From positions 62,001 through 126,000 of the forward strand of contig NZ_PDCM01000002.1 of the NCBI RefSeq assembly GCF_008634025.1: a DNA stretch of 64,000 nt. Direction: 5' to 3'. The stretch's first letter is position 1. Every line of letters begins with the position of its first letter. The notes under the pieces were generated by a model. It did not search any database, was not told the origin of the DNA, and saw nothing but the letters and a program-made list of their open reading frames with translations. This DNA is from Streptomyces albofaciens JCM 4342. GTDB taxonomy: Bacteria; Actinomycetota; Actinomycetes; Streptomycetales; Streptomycetaceae. Shown here one piece after another: positions 27,916 through 36,953 of the stretch. The position numbers and the translations under genes were made by a program.

Positions 27916-28613
27916 CCGGCATCGCTCAGCCCTCGGCCGAGGACCGGGACTGGGGCGGGCGACTGCCCCTGGCCTCCCGCGGCCCGCTCACCGAGGAGCA
28001 GCTCGCCACGCAGCGGCGCATGCGGGACGAGGTCGTGCCGTGGGCCCGGCAGGCCGGAGCCGCCGCGGCCACGGCCGAGGGAGACCTGATCGGCCCGTTC
28101 AACGCGTTCGTGCACCGTCCGGCCACCGGCGCGGCCTTCCTGGACTGGGTCCTCACCGACCAGGCCCGGTCCTCCCTGACCGCGCCCCTGCGCGAGATCG
28201 TCATCCTCACCGTCGGGACGGCGTGGAACTGCGAGTACGAGCTCTACGTCCACACCGCGATGGCCCGGCACGCCGGCGTCGCCGAGCCGGTGATCGAGGC
28301 GGTCCTCGCCGGGCGCCCGAGTGCCGACTTCTCGTCCGTCGAGGCAGCCGTGCACGGCTTCACGGACGAACTGACACGCACCCGGTTCGTCCGCGACGAC
28401 ACGTACCGCCTCGCGGTGGAGGCGGTGGGGCAGACCGGTGTCCTCGACATGGTCAACCTGATCGGCGCCTACCTCGCGACCTCGGCCCTCCTCAACGCCT
28501 TCCAGGTGCCCGCGCCACCTCCCGCCGAACCAGGCCGGCCGGTTCCTCCGCCAAGACCGGAACGCGGGACCCGCGCAGATCGCGTACGGCTGCGGGCACC
28601 GACCCGAGCCTGA
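27912..28613 (+). CDS. carboxymuconolactone decarboxylase-family protein
   Basis: The 233-aa protein has the CMD core (APLREIVILTVGTAWNCEYELYVHTAMARHAGV). It keeps Glu, one Cys and His, but not the CxxC pair of AhpD peroxidase partners, so a decarboxylase or hydrolase-like role is more likely than disulfide chemistry. The ATG overlaps the hydrolase stop. With AKR and hydrolase it may form a short catabolic route for a lactone or aromatic compound; this is inference from context. Confidence 0.85.
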   Translation: MTGIAQPSAEDRDWGGRLPLASRGPLTEEQLATQRRMRDEVVPWARQAGAAAATAEGDLIGPFNAFVHRPATGAAFLDWVLTDQARSSLTAPLREIVILTVGTAWNCEYELYVHTAMARHAGVAEPVIEAVLAGRPSADFSSVEAAVHGFTDELTRTRFVRDDTYRLAVEAVGQTGVLDMVNLIGAYLATSALLNAFQVPAPPPAEPGRPVPPPRPERGTRADRVRLRAPTRA

Positions 28614-28677
28614 GGGCCCGCAATGCTCGGTTGGGGCCGACCGGGGACCAGGTCAGCGAGATCCGTCGCCTGGATGC

Positions 28678-29205
28678 TCAGCCCTCGTCCGCCGCCGATC
28701 CGGCTGTCCTGGGAATGGTCTCGTTGATGAGGCCGGCCAGGCGGTGCAGCTGTGCGGCGAGTACGTGCTGCTCCTGCGGAGTGAACTGCGACAGGGCCGC
28801 GTACTGGCGTGCGCGCAGCCGGGCCTGCATGACCGCGAGGTGTTCGGCGCCTTCCTGGGTGAGGCGGATGAGGACCTGGCGCTCGTCACGCGGTGAGCGG
28901 CGTCGGGTGACCACGTTCCTGCCCTCCAGCTGCTTGAGCATGCGGGTGGCGGTGGGCACGCTGACCTCGGCGTGAGCGGCCAGGCGGCCGACGGGCAGGC
29001 CATCGTCGTCGGCGTCCTCGGCCAGGGGGGCGAGCAGGGCGAGTTGTGCCGTGGACAGGCCGGCGGCGGACTGGCCGGCGGTGGCGGACCGCGAGCGTCG
29101 CATCGCGTAGAAGAGCCGGTCGGCGGCCTGGGCCAGCCCTTCGACGCCGGGATCCACCGGCAGGTCAGGGGCGCTGCCGGTTTCGGGATCGCCTGCTTGT
29201 CGCAT
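28678..29205 (-). CDS. MarR-family regulator
   Basis: The 175-aa protein has the MarR winged helix: STAQLALLAPLAE, LPVGRLAAHAEVSVPTATRMLKQLEGRNVVTRRRSPRDERQVLIRLTQEG. It diverges from an amidohydrolase gene, and an inverted repeat fills the short gap between them. It probably represses both genes and responds to a phenolic or similar ligand, as is common in the family. Confidence 0.9.
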   Translation of the reverse strand: MRQAGDPETGSAPDLPVDPGVEGLAQAADRLFYAMRRSRSATAGQSAAGLSTAQLALLAPLAEDADDDGLPVGRLAAHAEVSVPTATRMLKQLEGRNVVTRRRSPRDERQVLIRLTQEGAEHLAVMQARLRARQYAALSQFTPQEQHVLAAQLHRLAGLINETIPRTAGSAADEG

Positions 29206-29210
29206 GGCTG

Positions 29211-29244
29211 TTAGCTTACTGAATGAATTTTATTAGCAAGCTAA
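29211..29244. promoter_or_regulatory. MarR operator
   Basis: TTAGCTT (29211-29217) and AAGCTAA (29238-29244) are inverted. The second arm is part of the palindrome TTAGCAAGCTAA (29233-29244). The site is AT-rich against a GC-rich background and lies between the divergent MarR and amidohydrolase genes. Confidence 0.7.
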
Positions 29245-29264
29245 GTGTTAGGGAGCGACGCACT

Positions 29265-30209
29265 ATGCCCTTCCCCGCTCGCATCGATGTCCACCAGCAC
29301 GTCGTTCCGCCTGTCTGGGCCGAGACCCTCGCCGCGCAGGGCCTGGACTCCGGCGGCTGGGCCATCCCGGGCTGGAGCCCCAAGAGCGCGATCGCGATGA
29401 TGGACCAGCAGGGCATCGCCACCGGCGTCCTGTCCGTCACCGCTCCCGGCGTCCACCTCGGCGACGAGGCGCAGGCCCGGGGTCTCGCCCGTGTCGTGAA
29501 CGAGTACGGCGCAGAGGTCGTCAAGGACGCGCCCGACCGCTTCGGTCACTTCGCCGGCATCCCGCTGCCCGATGTCGACGCCGCCGTGGCGGAAGCTGTC
29601 CACGCGCTGGACACCTTGCACGCCGACGGCGTCGTACTGATGTCCAACGCCCGCGGCCGCTATCTCGGTGACCCCGACTTCGAAGCGCTGTGGGCCGAGC
29701 TCGACCGCCGGGGTGCGAACGTCCTCATCCACCCGGCCCAGCCCCCGATGGCCCTGCTCCCGGGCACCCCCGCCCCGCTCGCCGACTACGTCTTCGACAC
29801 CACTCGCAGCGCCCTCAACCTGGTCCTGAACGGCGTCATGCACCGCAACCCGAACGTACGGGTGATCCTCTCCCACGGCGGCGGCTTCCTCCCCTACGCC
29901 GCGTATCGCTTCACCGGCCTGACCTCCACCGTCGTCGACCGCGAGCGCAAGGCCGAGGACATCTTGCGCGACCTGAAGCGGTTCTACTTCGACACCGCCC
30001 TGTCCGCCAGCCCCAGCGCCCTGCCCGCCCTGCTCGCCTTCGCCGAACCCGGCCACATCCTCTACGGCAGCGACTGGCCCTTCGCCCCCCACGAGGCCGG
30101 CAGCTACTACAACCACTACCTGGAGACCTACCCCGACTTCGCCCCGGGCCAGGCCGACGCCATCAACCGCAAGAGCGCCGAGATCCTCTTCCCTCGCCTC
30201 GCACGCTGA
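29265..30209 (+). CDS. amidohydrolase, decarboxylase-like (ACMSD type)
   Basis: The 314-aa protein opens with the metal-binding DVHQHVVP, followed by GIATGVLSVTAPG, a Lys/His-rich HPAQPP loop, ILSHGGGFLPY and YGSDWPFAP, which carries the catalytic Asp. This set marks the amidohydrolase_2 family of metal-dependent decarboxylases and hydrolases (ACMSD, gamma-resorcylate decarboxylase). An AGGGAG site precedes the ATG at 29265. A MarR gene across the operator suggests induction by its substrate, perhaps an aromatic acid. Confidence 0.9.
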   Translation: MPFPARIDVHQHVVPPVWAETLAAQGLDSGGWAIPGWSPKSAIAMMDQQGIATGVLSVTAPGVHLGDEAQARGLARVVNEYGAEVVKDAPDRFGHFAGIPLPDVDAAVAEAVHALDTLHADGVVLMSNARGRYLGDPDFEALWAELDRRGANVLIHPAQPPMALLPGTPAPLADYVFDTTRSALNLVLNGVMHRNPNVRVILSHGGGFLPYAAYRFTGLTSTVVDRERKAEDILRDLKRFYFDTALSASPSALPALLAFAEPGHILYGSDWPFAPHEAGSYYNHYLETYPDFAPGQADAINRKSAEILFPRLAR

Positions 30210-30382
30210 CCCCGCGGACAGGTGCCACATGTCCACTTCGGGCCCCCGACTCCCCTATCGCCCTGCGTCGGATCGGATCCTGACCCGCCGCGTCTTCCGC
30301 GCAGTCGGTCCCCAGGTAGTCGGGCTGCCCGGAGACCGGGCCCTGAGGGCGTGCCGTACGGCTCAGGCTGGTCATACGCGGC

Positions 30383-30490
30383 TCAGGGACGCATCGGCAC
30401 CGACGTACGCCCAGGTGAGGTGCGAGTGAGGAACTCGATGGCGTGGCCGTCCGGGTAGCTGACGCACACCCCGCGGCCGCCCGCCCGGCG
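30383..30490 (-). pseudogene. VOC-family protein, C-terminal fragment
   Basis: The minus-strand frame gives GRGVCVSYPDGHAIEFLTRTSPG, the last beta strands of a glyoxalase/bleomycin-resistance fold with its DPDGH-like metal-ligand motif, then a stop. Nothing upstream restores the rest. The surrounding 457-bp gap holds nothing else that I can support. Confidence 0.45.
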
Positions 30491-30666
30491 GTTGATCTGC
30501 CGCGGCCTCGGCGGACTGTCTGGTCCACATCGTCGACACCGCACCGCAGCGCCGCCCGCTGCTGTCCAGCCGCCACCGATGGCCGCTCAAGCACTGGGCT
30601 GTGGTACCGCCTGACAGGCCCGGCGCCACGAAGGCGCCCTGGGCTTCGCCGGTCGGAAGGCGGAAG

Positions 30667-32088
30667 TCAGGTGACCCAGCGCTGCTTGGCGTTGCTCCGG
30701 AAGGCAGGGTCCTTGTGGGGAAGCAGGATGATCTCAGGCACGCAGCGAGAGGGCAGAGCTCTGTGCAGTTCCCGGTATTCGGCGTTGGTCTGCAGCAGTG
30801 CCTGGGTGACGGCCTGCCGGATCTGCTCGCGCAGGTGCTCGGTGCCGACCACGCCGGGAGCCAGTTCCACGCGCAGACACAGGCGCTGCTGGCCAGTCTG
30901 CGTGTCCTCGTGCTTGGACAGGTGGAACTTGCCTGATAGCGCGGCGGTCAGGCCGGGCTGTTCCAGGCCCGCTTTGATGTTGTCGGGGTAGATGTTCAGG
31001 CCGAAGAAGGTGCAGGTGACGTCGGCGCGTTCGTGCAGGGCGATGAAGTGGCCTGTCGTGTGGCGGGCGAGGGTTTCGGGAAGTGTGAGTCCGCAGCGGT
31101 CGGTGGTGTCCGACAGGTCGCTCAGCGTCAGGGTTCGTCCCCTGTCGCCGAGGTGGTGGCGGATCAGTGGCAGGGCACCGCGCATGGTGAACAGGAGGTC
31201 TCCGTCGGCGTCCTCGACGTGACGCAGGGACGGATCGAACTCCACGAGCGCGGGCAAGGTGCCGGCGCCGGGGAAGACGGTGTGGTGCGTGTGCGGGTCA
31301 GTGGCCGCGACGCGGCGGACGTGCACGGTGAGGGGAGTTTCGGTACCGATGATGCCGGTGTCCGCCGCGCCGTAGATGCTGAGCGAACCGGTCAGGGGAT
31401 CGGTGATCTGTGCCGCGCGGTGGGTGGCCTCACGCCACCGTTCGGAGAAGTTCTCGCCGGAGAAGACCAGACGCAGATTCAGGGTGCCCAGGGGCACACC
31501 GGAGGAGGCCGCAGCCACCAAGATGTCTTTTACCAGGGGCGGGTAGCCCATGAGCAGCGTCTGCTGGAAGGCGGGGGCGACATCGCGCAGGATCCGCACG
31601 TTTTCGTCCACGTCGATGCCGGGGCAGATCGCCGTGAGCCGGTAGCCACGCCCGGCCTGGGCGGTGATGGCGCCCAACTCGGCTGTGGCGGCCACATGCG
31701 TGCCCATGGCGAAGGCGATGACGCACAAAGTGGGCTTGCGGCGGCAGTCGAAGGTGTCGAAAAGGCCTCGGTGCAGGCGTACGTTCTCCTGGTGGCGCTG
31801 ATGGTTCTGCGGCCAATAGCCTGGTGTGCCAGTGGAGCCCGAACTCGTGGCGATGAGACGGATTCCGGTGATTTCGCCGTTCCACAGCAGGTCGCGTAGC
31901 GGATAGGCCTGGAGGTAATTGCGCTTGGTGGTGGCCGGCACCCGGCGAAGATCGTCCGACTGCACCACCTGGTGCGGATCACACCCCCGACGTTTGAGGA
32001 AGTCCGCGTAGGCGGGCACGCGTGCCGCTGCCCGCCGGAACAGCCCAAGCGGCCAGTCGGCGTCAGGCACGGATGCGGCATTCGCCAT
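30667..32088 (-). CDS. PaaK-like adenylate-forming ligase
   Basis: The 473-aa protein has the P-loop ATSSGSTGTPGYW, YGAADTGIIGTE as the core adenylation motif and the late GDRGRTL and FFGLNIYPDNIKAGLE strands that match phenylacetate-CoA ligase and F390-synthetase-type proteins. It should adenylate a carboxylic acid and pass it to CoA or a carrier. GGAGG lies 4 bp before the ATG. It stands alone, with an integrase relic upstream. It is in trans to the NRPS; a role in loading its acyl starter is conceivable but unsupported by position. Confidence 0.85.
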   Translation of the reverse strand: MANAASVPDADWPLGLFRRAAARVPAYADFLKRRGCDPHQVVQSDDLRRVPATTKRNYLQAYPLRDLLWNGEITGIRLIATSSGSTGTPGYWPQNHQRHQENVRLHRGLFDTFDCRRKPTLCVIAFAMGTHVAATAELGAITAQAGRGYRLTAICPGIDVDENVRILRDVAPAFQQTLLMGYPPLVKDILVAAASSGVPLGTLNLRLVFSGENFSERWREATHRAAQITDPLTGSLSIYGAADTGIIGTETPLTVHVRRVAATDPHTHHTVFPGAGTLPALVEFDPSLRHVEDADGDLLFTMRGALPLIRHHLGDRGRTLTLSDLSDTTDRCGLTLPETLARHTTGHFIALHERADVTCTFFGLNIYPDNIKAGLEQPGLTAALSGKFHLSKHEDTQTGQQRLCLRVELAPGVVGTEHLREQIRQAVTQALLQTNAEYRELHRALPSRCVPEIILLPHKDPAFRSNAKQRWVT

Positions 32089-32249
32089 AGTCCTCCATAA
32101 CTCTTTCCGTTGACGAACGTATGCCCGACGAGCAAGATCTTCCCTTCTGGATCCGCCGGACGGGTGAAGACCCGCGGCGCCGCGGGTGGCAGCGCCGCAG
32201 GGCCGGGCCAGCGGCGGGTCAGTGGCGGGTCAGTGGCAGGTCAGGCGGT

Positions 32250-32798
32250 CCACCGAGGTGATGATCAGGGGCGGCCTGGGGCGTCCCCAAGACGCCTCGC
32301 TGCTGCCGTACGCCGTCGTGGAACAGGTGGGCTCGGAGGTCGAGCCGGTGTGCCGGTACTTGCGCGACCGGATGCTCGGGGACGTCAGCCCATTGACGTG
32401 CCGAAGTTACGGTCACGATTTGCTGCGCTGGTTCAGGTTGTTGTGGCTGATGGGCGTCGACTAGGAAAAGGCGACTGAGGTGAGGCCGAGACGGCCGTTC
32501 TCGTGGGCTGGCCGCGCAACGCCGATAACCCGCAGCGCCGGCGACGGCGTGGCTCGCCGAGTTCGAAGAGCACTTCGACAAGCGCCGTGTGGAACTGGGC
32601 AATTGTGGCCGCCCGTATGGTGCACCGTGCGCACATGAACACGCTTGCATTCGATGCCCGGCCCTACAGGCAGACCCCAGAATGTTGCCCCGGCTCGACG
32701 AGATAGAAGGTAATCTGGTGACCCGTCGCCAGATAGCAGAAGTAGAAGGTTGGCGAGGTGAGATCGAAGGAATCGACCTCACCCTGCCCTTCCTGTGA
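32250..32798 (+). pseudogene. tyrosine recombinase remnants
   Basis: The first part reads LPYAVVEQVGSEVEPVCRYLRDRML, SPLTCRSYGHDLLRWFRLLWLMGVD, the N-terminal SAM-like domain of an actinobacterial integrase. A TAG (32462) and a frame change follow, with WPRNADNPQRRRRR still readable. Then the C-terminus of a recombinase appears: ELGNCGRPYGAPCAHEHACIRC and EGWRGEIEGIDLTLPFL. The catalytic domain between them is deleted. Confidence 0.7.
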
Positions 32799-32880
32799 GA
32801 GAAACATTCCCACACCCAGCGTTTCACCCGCCGCGTCAATCTCGGCCTCCCTACCCTGCGTCAGCAGCGATAGGACCTTC

Positions 32881-32918
32881 AGCATAAACTCGTCACCATC
32901 GAACGATGGTGACGAGAA
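32881..32918. repeat. 38-bp repeat with palindrome, copy 1
   Basis: It contains the perfect inverted repeat CTCGTCACCATCG-AA-CGATGGTGACGAG. A second copy with two mismatches lies 679 bp away on the other side of the acetyltransferase gene. Confidence 0.85.
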
Positions 32919-32968
32919 TCCCTCATGACCCGGCTCCACATCCTGAACCGACCGTCTCTACGCCGATA

Positions 32969-33505
32969 TCACTCCGAGTTTTCAGCACGCCATTCCTCTT
33001 CAAGAATGCTGAACATCAGGGAGTCCCGCCAGCCGTCTCGGATCCATGCCGTGTGTCGAAGGTGCCCCTCGTACGTCATGCCAAGCTTGGTGAGCACTCG
33101 GGCGGAGCCGACATTCCGCGGGTCACAGGTGGCGAAGATTCGATGAAGCCTCAACTGGCCGAAGCCGCGTGAGAGAAGCTGGCGCCCGATTCCTGTGCCG
33201 ATGCCTTGCCCCCATACCCGAGGATGCACAATGTAGGAGATCTCGCCCTGGCGCTGCGTGTGACTGCGGACATGCAACTCGCCCATACCGACAGCGTCGT
33301 ACCCCAAGCGCGCTACGTGGGCGAACCTCTGCTGGGGTGTGCTCGACCAAGCCTCGACCGCGGCCTTCACGAAAGCGCGGGTCTGGTCTTCAGCGTTTGG
33401 TCCCCAGGGTTGGAAACGACAAGCCTCAGGGAGGCAAGCCCACGTGTGAATAGCCTGCCAGTCCTCAAGCGCGATCTTGTCCAAGGTCACCGAGTGCTGA
33501 CTCAT
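32969..33505 (-). CDS. RimJ/RimL-type GNAT acetyltransferase
   Basis: The 178-aa protein has the GNAT motif A with VWGQGIGTGIGRQLL, the GxGxG/A acetyl-CoA loop, and the typical HRIFATCDPRNVGSARVLTKLGMTYEGHLR of RimJ/RimL-type N-acetyltransferases. Its base composition is visibly less GC-rich than its neighbours and its codon use is looser, suggesting transfer. It lies exactly between the two 38-bp palindromic repeats. The inverted repeat CTTGTC/GACAAG at 33514-33536, just before the ATG, may be an operator. Confidence 0.87.
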   Translation of the reverse strand: MSQHSVTLDKIALEDWQAIHTWACLPEACRFQPWGPNAEDQTRAFVKAAVEAWSSTPQQRFAHVARLGYDAVGMGELHVRSHTQRQGEISYIVHPRVWGQGIGTGIGRQLLSRGFGQLRLHRIFATCDPRNVGSARVLTKLGMTYEGHLRHTAWIRDGWRDSLMFSILEEEWRAENSE

Positions 33506-33559
33506 GGGGTGATCTTGTCAACTGGAGTCAGACAAGGCTACAGGATCAAACCATGCACA

Positions 33560-33597
33560 AGCATCAACTCGTCACCATCGGACGATGGTGACGAGAA
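33560..33597. repeat. 38-bp repeat with palindrome, copy 2
   Basis: It contains CTCGTCACCATCG-GA-CGATGGTGACGAG with the same flanks as copy 1. The orientation is the same, so the pair also forms a direct repeat. Confidence 0.85.
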
Positions 33598-34141
33598 GCG
33601 TGATGCAGGCCCAGGTGATGAGTGCTTCGCCTTCAGCAAGCACAGCAGGGAAAGGGCGGTGGCTCCCAGAGCGGCGCGGCCCAGCGCATGAGTCCGGTCG
33701 CGGCCTCACCGGTGCAGTCCGCCGGCGCGAAGAACCCGGGCAGCCGTACGGCCGAGAGCGGGTCCGCGTCCCGTGCCCAGTCGGCAGCGGCCCAAAGCGG
33801 CGGCCGTCAGCAAGGCGGCCGCTGAGACGCTGGAGCACGTGCAGAGGGATGGTTTCACCGCGGCCGCCATCCGGGTTGTCAGTGGTCGCTCGCATCATGG
33901 AAGGCGTGAGTGAGTAGATCGGGGAACCCGACCAGCACCACACCGCGGGCTCTCGGCCGAGGCGTCGCCCAGCTCATCCCCCAGCCCGGCGACATTTCTG
34001 CCGCCGGACGCGCCGCCGCTTCCCTGGCCGCGCTGCGTACCGTTGGCACGGTGCGTCCCAGCCCTGTGGGGCGACGCGTACACGTCGCCCCACAGAGGAG
34101 AACCAACGGCCGCGGTCCCGTGCGCGGCCGCCGGTCGTGGC
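33598..34141. other. stretch with a probable gene relic
   Basis: A plus-strand frame from about 33622 to 33825 has a GC-rich third codon position and a disordered Ser/Ala/Gln-rich sequence ending SGGRQQGGR. It looks like the tail of a gene whose front was cut at the palindromic repeat. The rest shows no supported gene. Confidence 0.4.
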
Positions 34142-34501
34142 TCAGCAGGCTCTGACGTACCAGACGGGGGTCCAGTTGACCGTACGGGCGTCATACGCTC
34201 TGGAGGTGAACAGCAGCCGGTGGTTCTTGTCGTAGAACCTCGCCACGGTGCCCGCGGTCTGGTTGTTGACCAAAGGCCCCGAGCCGATCAAGTTGGGCAG
34301 CTTGAACTCGAAGTTGCAGTCCTTGTACGCGAACGAGCTGCCGTTGGCGGCCTGGCCGCACACGAAGTAGTACGGGCATTCGAGCTGAGGTTTCGGCGGG
34401 GCCGTCCGTGCGGCGGCGGAGGAAACCGTGGCCCCGATCAGTGAGCCGCCCACCAGCGTTCCGATGGCCAGCAGGGCCGTGCCCAGTGTGCGCAGTCCCA
34501 T
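34142..34501 (-). CDS. small secreted protein, peptidase-inhibitor I36-like
   Basis: The 119-aa protein has a signal peptide (LGTALLAIGTLVGGSLIGATVSSAAA), then CPYYFVCGQ, YKDCNF, GSGPLVNNQTAGTVARFYDK and a final TPVWYVRAC. The Cys spacing and the VNNQT.GT.A.FY pattern match small extracellular Streptomyces proteins classed with inhibitor family I36. An AAGGAG site lies 8 bp before the ATG. Protease inhibition has not been shown for most such proteins. Confidence 0.78.
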   Translation of the reverse strand: MGLRTLGTALLAIGTLVGGSLIGATVSSAAARTAPPKPQLECPYYFVCGQAANGSSFAYKDCNFEFKLPNLIGSGPLVNNQTAGTVARFYDKNHRLLFTSRAYDARTVNWTPVWYVRAC

Positions 34502-35212
34502 GGAGCATCTCCTTGAGGTTGCGGTCCGCGGGCCGGCGGCGCCAGCCCGAGGCCAGTGTGGGCCGTGGGCCGCAGGTGGGCCAGCCGTTTCGGTCGGGCC
34601 CGAAAAACGCAGGCCGGGTCCCGTGCCGGGCGGCTCGTAAAGAGCCCCTCGATTCCAGGCGTTGGTGCGGCGACTACGCCGTCCGTCCCGCGAGGCGGAG
34701 CACCTCTGGTCCGGCCTTCCGGGAGGCACACGCACAGGCGCCCCACGAACGGCTGGCCCGTGGGGTGCTCCCGGATGCGGCGGCGGTCAGCTCTGCATCA
34801 TGGCCTTGAGATGGTCCGGGCTCAGCTCGTTCGTACCGCGGTCGGCCGAGCCGCTCTGCGTCCGGGCGAGGGTCGGCGGGATGTGCTTCCTCGCGCGAAT
34901 ACGAAGTGCTCACGGCCGTGTTCTGGCCGTCGGTTTCGGCGAGCTGGGCGAGGTAGGCAGCCAGGGCGTGCGGGCCTCCGCCGCCGTGGCCGAGGACGAG
35001 GGCCTGACCGCGCCGACCGTATTGCCGTCTCGGCAAGCTTCCTTGCCACCCATGGTCACGTGCGTGCAGGCTGTGCCCAGAAAGCGCCGGCGCTCACCAC
35101 TCAAAGCCGGAATCTCTCGGTTTCGGTCGTCTTTCCTTGTGCGCCGGGAACCTCTCCGATCCGAGCGGCACGCCGAGGGCCGCAATTGCCTTACAGAGCA
35201 GAGGGGCAGCAG
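34502..35212. other. gene-poor stretch
   Basis: I find no gene with a credible start, ribosome-binding site and domain. A minus-strand 3' end reading GTNELSPDHLKAMMQS before a stop at about 34795 looks protein-like, but a stop lies only about 40 codons upstream. It may be a relic. Confidence 0.4.
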
Positions 35213-35893
35213 GTGGAAAACCGTCATGTCGTGATCATTCCGATCGAGATCGACGAGGAGATGGAAAGCTCGTATCTCGACGCCTGGCAGAGCGCTGCGG
35301 AAGTGATGGCCGCGCAACCCGGTTTCCTTCGTACGTACATGTTCCGCACGATCGTTCCGGGGAGCAGGTTCCCTCTCGTCAACGTGGCGGAATGGGAATC
35401 CACCGCGCACTGGGAAGAGGCGATGAACGTCTGCCCGATGCTGGGACAGCAGATAGCCGTCGCCCATGCCTCGAACTACGAGGCGATCCGGACGGTCCTG
35501 CCCGCCTCGCAGTGGAACCCGGGCCGCGGTGACGGCCACACCCCCGCCGAATTGTCTCCTGCCGAGGCGCACCGCCGCGTCGTGGACGGGAAACTCACGC
35601 TGGTCGATGTCCGCGAGGACGACGAATGGGCGGCACGTCACCCGACCGGCGCCGTCCACGCCCCGCTCAGCATGCTGCCGGCCTCGCCGGCGGATCTGCC
35701 TGACGGCCCGCTGGCCTTCATATGCCGTACGGGCACCCGCAGCGCGCAAGCCGGCGCGCAGGCGATCCGCGCAGGACGGACTTCCGTGTACAGCGTGGCG
35801 GGCGGCCTGGGGGCATGGGAAGCGGCGGGGTTGCCGGTCACCCACCCCGGTCGCGAGGACGCGGCGAACAACGGTGATCGGGCGGTGAGTTGA
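35213..35893 (+). CDS. antibiotic-biosynthesis monooxygenase domain fused to rhodanese
   Basis: The 226-aa protein starts at a GTG 7 bp after AGGGG. Residues about 1-100 form an ABM-type ferredoxin fold (VVIIPIEIDEE, WQSAAEVMAAQPGFLRTYMFRT, FPLVNVAEWES..HWEEAM). Residues about 115-215 are a rhodanese domain (LTLVDVREDDEWAARHPTGAVHAPLSML) with the active-site Cys in FICRTGTRSAQAG. ABM domains act as small oxygenases or heme-degrading enzymes; rhodanese domains carry sulfur as persulfide. I infer a small redox/sulfur protein; the pairing is less common than either domain alone. Confidence 0.85.
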   Translation: MENRHVVIIPIEIDEEMESSYLDAWQSAAEVMAAQPGFLRTYMFRTIVPGSRFPLVNVAEWESTAHWEEAMNVCPMLGQQIAVAHASNYEAIRTVLPASQWNPGRGDGHTPAELSPAEAHRRVVDGKLTLVDVREDDEWAARHPTGAVHAPLSMLPASPADLPDGPLAFICRTGTRSAQAGAQAIRAGRTSVYSVAGGLGAWEAAGLPVTHPGREDAANNGDRAVS

Positions 35894-36953
35894 CCGGGCA
35901 GCGGGCCCGGATGGTGCGGTTGCGGCTGTCACAGCGGAGCAGGACGGGCCAGTGAGGGCCGGTCACCGTAAGCCGACAGGCGATTCGCCGTCAGGAACCG
36001 TTAACGGCGTAGGTCCTGTATCCCGCCCCCGCCCCTGAAGGTGCAGCCGTGTCCGCGTCGGTGTCGGGCGGCGGGTTCTGCCCTCCCGTCGGGGCATGGC
36101 GGAGAGCGGAGCCCCGCGGCCGACCTCACTGGCGCGTGCCGCGACTTCCAGATCACAACCTCCGGGCGCCGGAGGATGCGCGCCGAGGCGGTCCTCGGCC
36201 TGGCACCGAGCCGCACGGGCGGCGCAGGTGCTCGGCCGGCTCGGCCGGCGCAGGCGGCGCGGGGCGGCGCGGGCGGCGCGGGGCGGCGCGGGCGCTCGGC
36301 CGGGAACGGCTCGAAGGGACCGCGCCTGTACGACTGGGCGTAGATCGTCACAGCCTCGCCACGCCACCACCTGCTCACCTGCCGTTCGATCAGCACGGGC
36401 GAACCGCCTGCCATATGGCCTACGCCTCCCCGACCGCTACGTACCGCTCCCTGCGCTCCCTGCACTCCCAGACCGACCTGGTCATGGTCGCCGGGCCGGT
36501 GTGCGATCGAAGACGACTTCCAGGACGCGGACCAGAGGGCTGCCTGGGCGCCCGGTCCAAGGTGCTTGAGGGCTTCGCCCGGGCGCGCGTCTGCACCCGG
36601 GCATGCGTCTACACCCACGGCTCCTGCGCGACCTCGTCGACCGCCAGATGCCGGTGCAGTCCGGTCAGGAGGGGCAAAGGCGTGATCGTGCGCATGGTCT
36701 ACTGTCCGGCTAGGCCCAACCTGCGGCGGACGAGCGCGATCAGGGAAGGTCCTCCGCGGAAGCACCACAGGGCGATGACCGGATCGCAGATGGCGCATGC
36801 CAGGGATACGTCGTGGGAGAACGGCAGGATCTAGTGACGGATTTCAACGGGATATTGCCAAGAGCTTCCAGAAGGCTCAGAACTGCTCATGCCATAGAGC
36901 TGCCGGAGTACCAGTCCGGATCCGGCAAGCCGATGGAGAGGTACGTTCTGGCC
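35894..36953. other. 1-kb stretch without a supported gene
   Basis: The GC-extreme region at 36230-36300 has imperfect tandem GGCGGCGCGG units. A minus-strand segment (VLIERQVSRWWRGEAVTIYAQSYRRG, near 36320-36400) looks like protein but cannot be extended. I see no intact gene. The promoter of the AdpA-like gene must be near 36900. Confidence 0.45.

Noticed and set aside
32664..32939. Minus-strand gene starting at 32939
   Set aside because: Its second half is antisense to the recombinase C-terminus and its start includes the palindromic repeat; only a short protein-like stretch remains.
34674..35036. Minus-strand hydrolase-like gene (LVLGHGGGGPHALAAYL)
   Set aside because: The resemblance is limited to one Gly-rich turn; no catalytic set, start site or continuation.
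36001..36798. Minus-strand gene of 265 codons
   Set aside because: Composition changes along the frame, no ribosome-binding site, and it reads through GC-rich tandem repeats.
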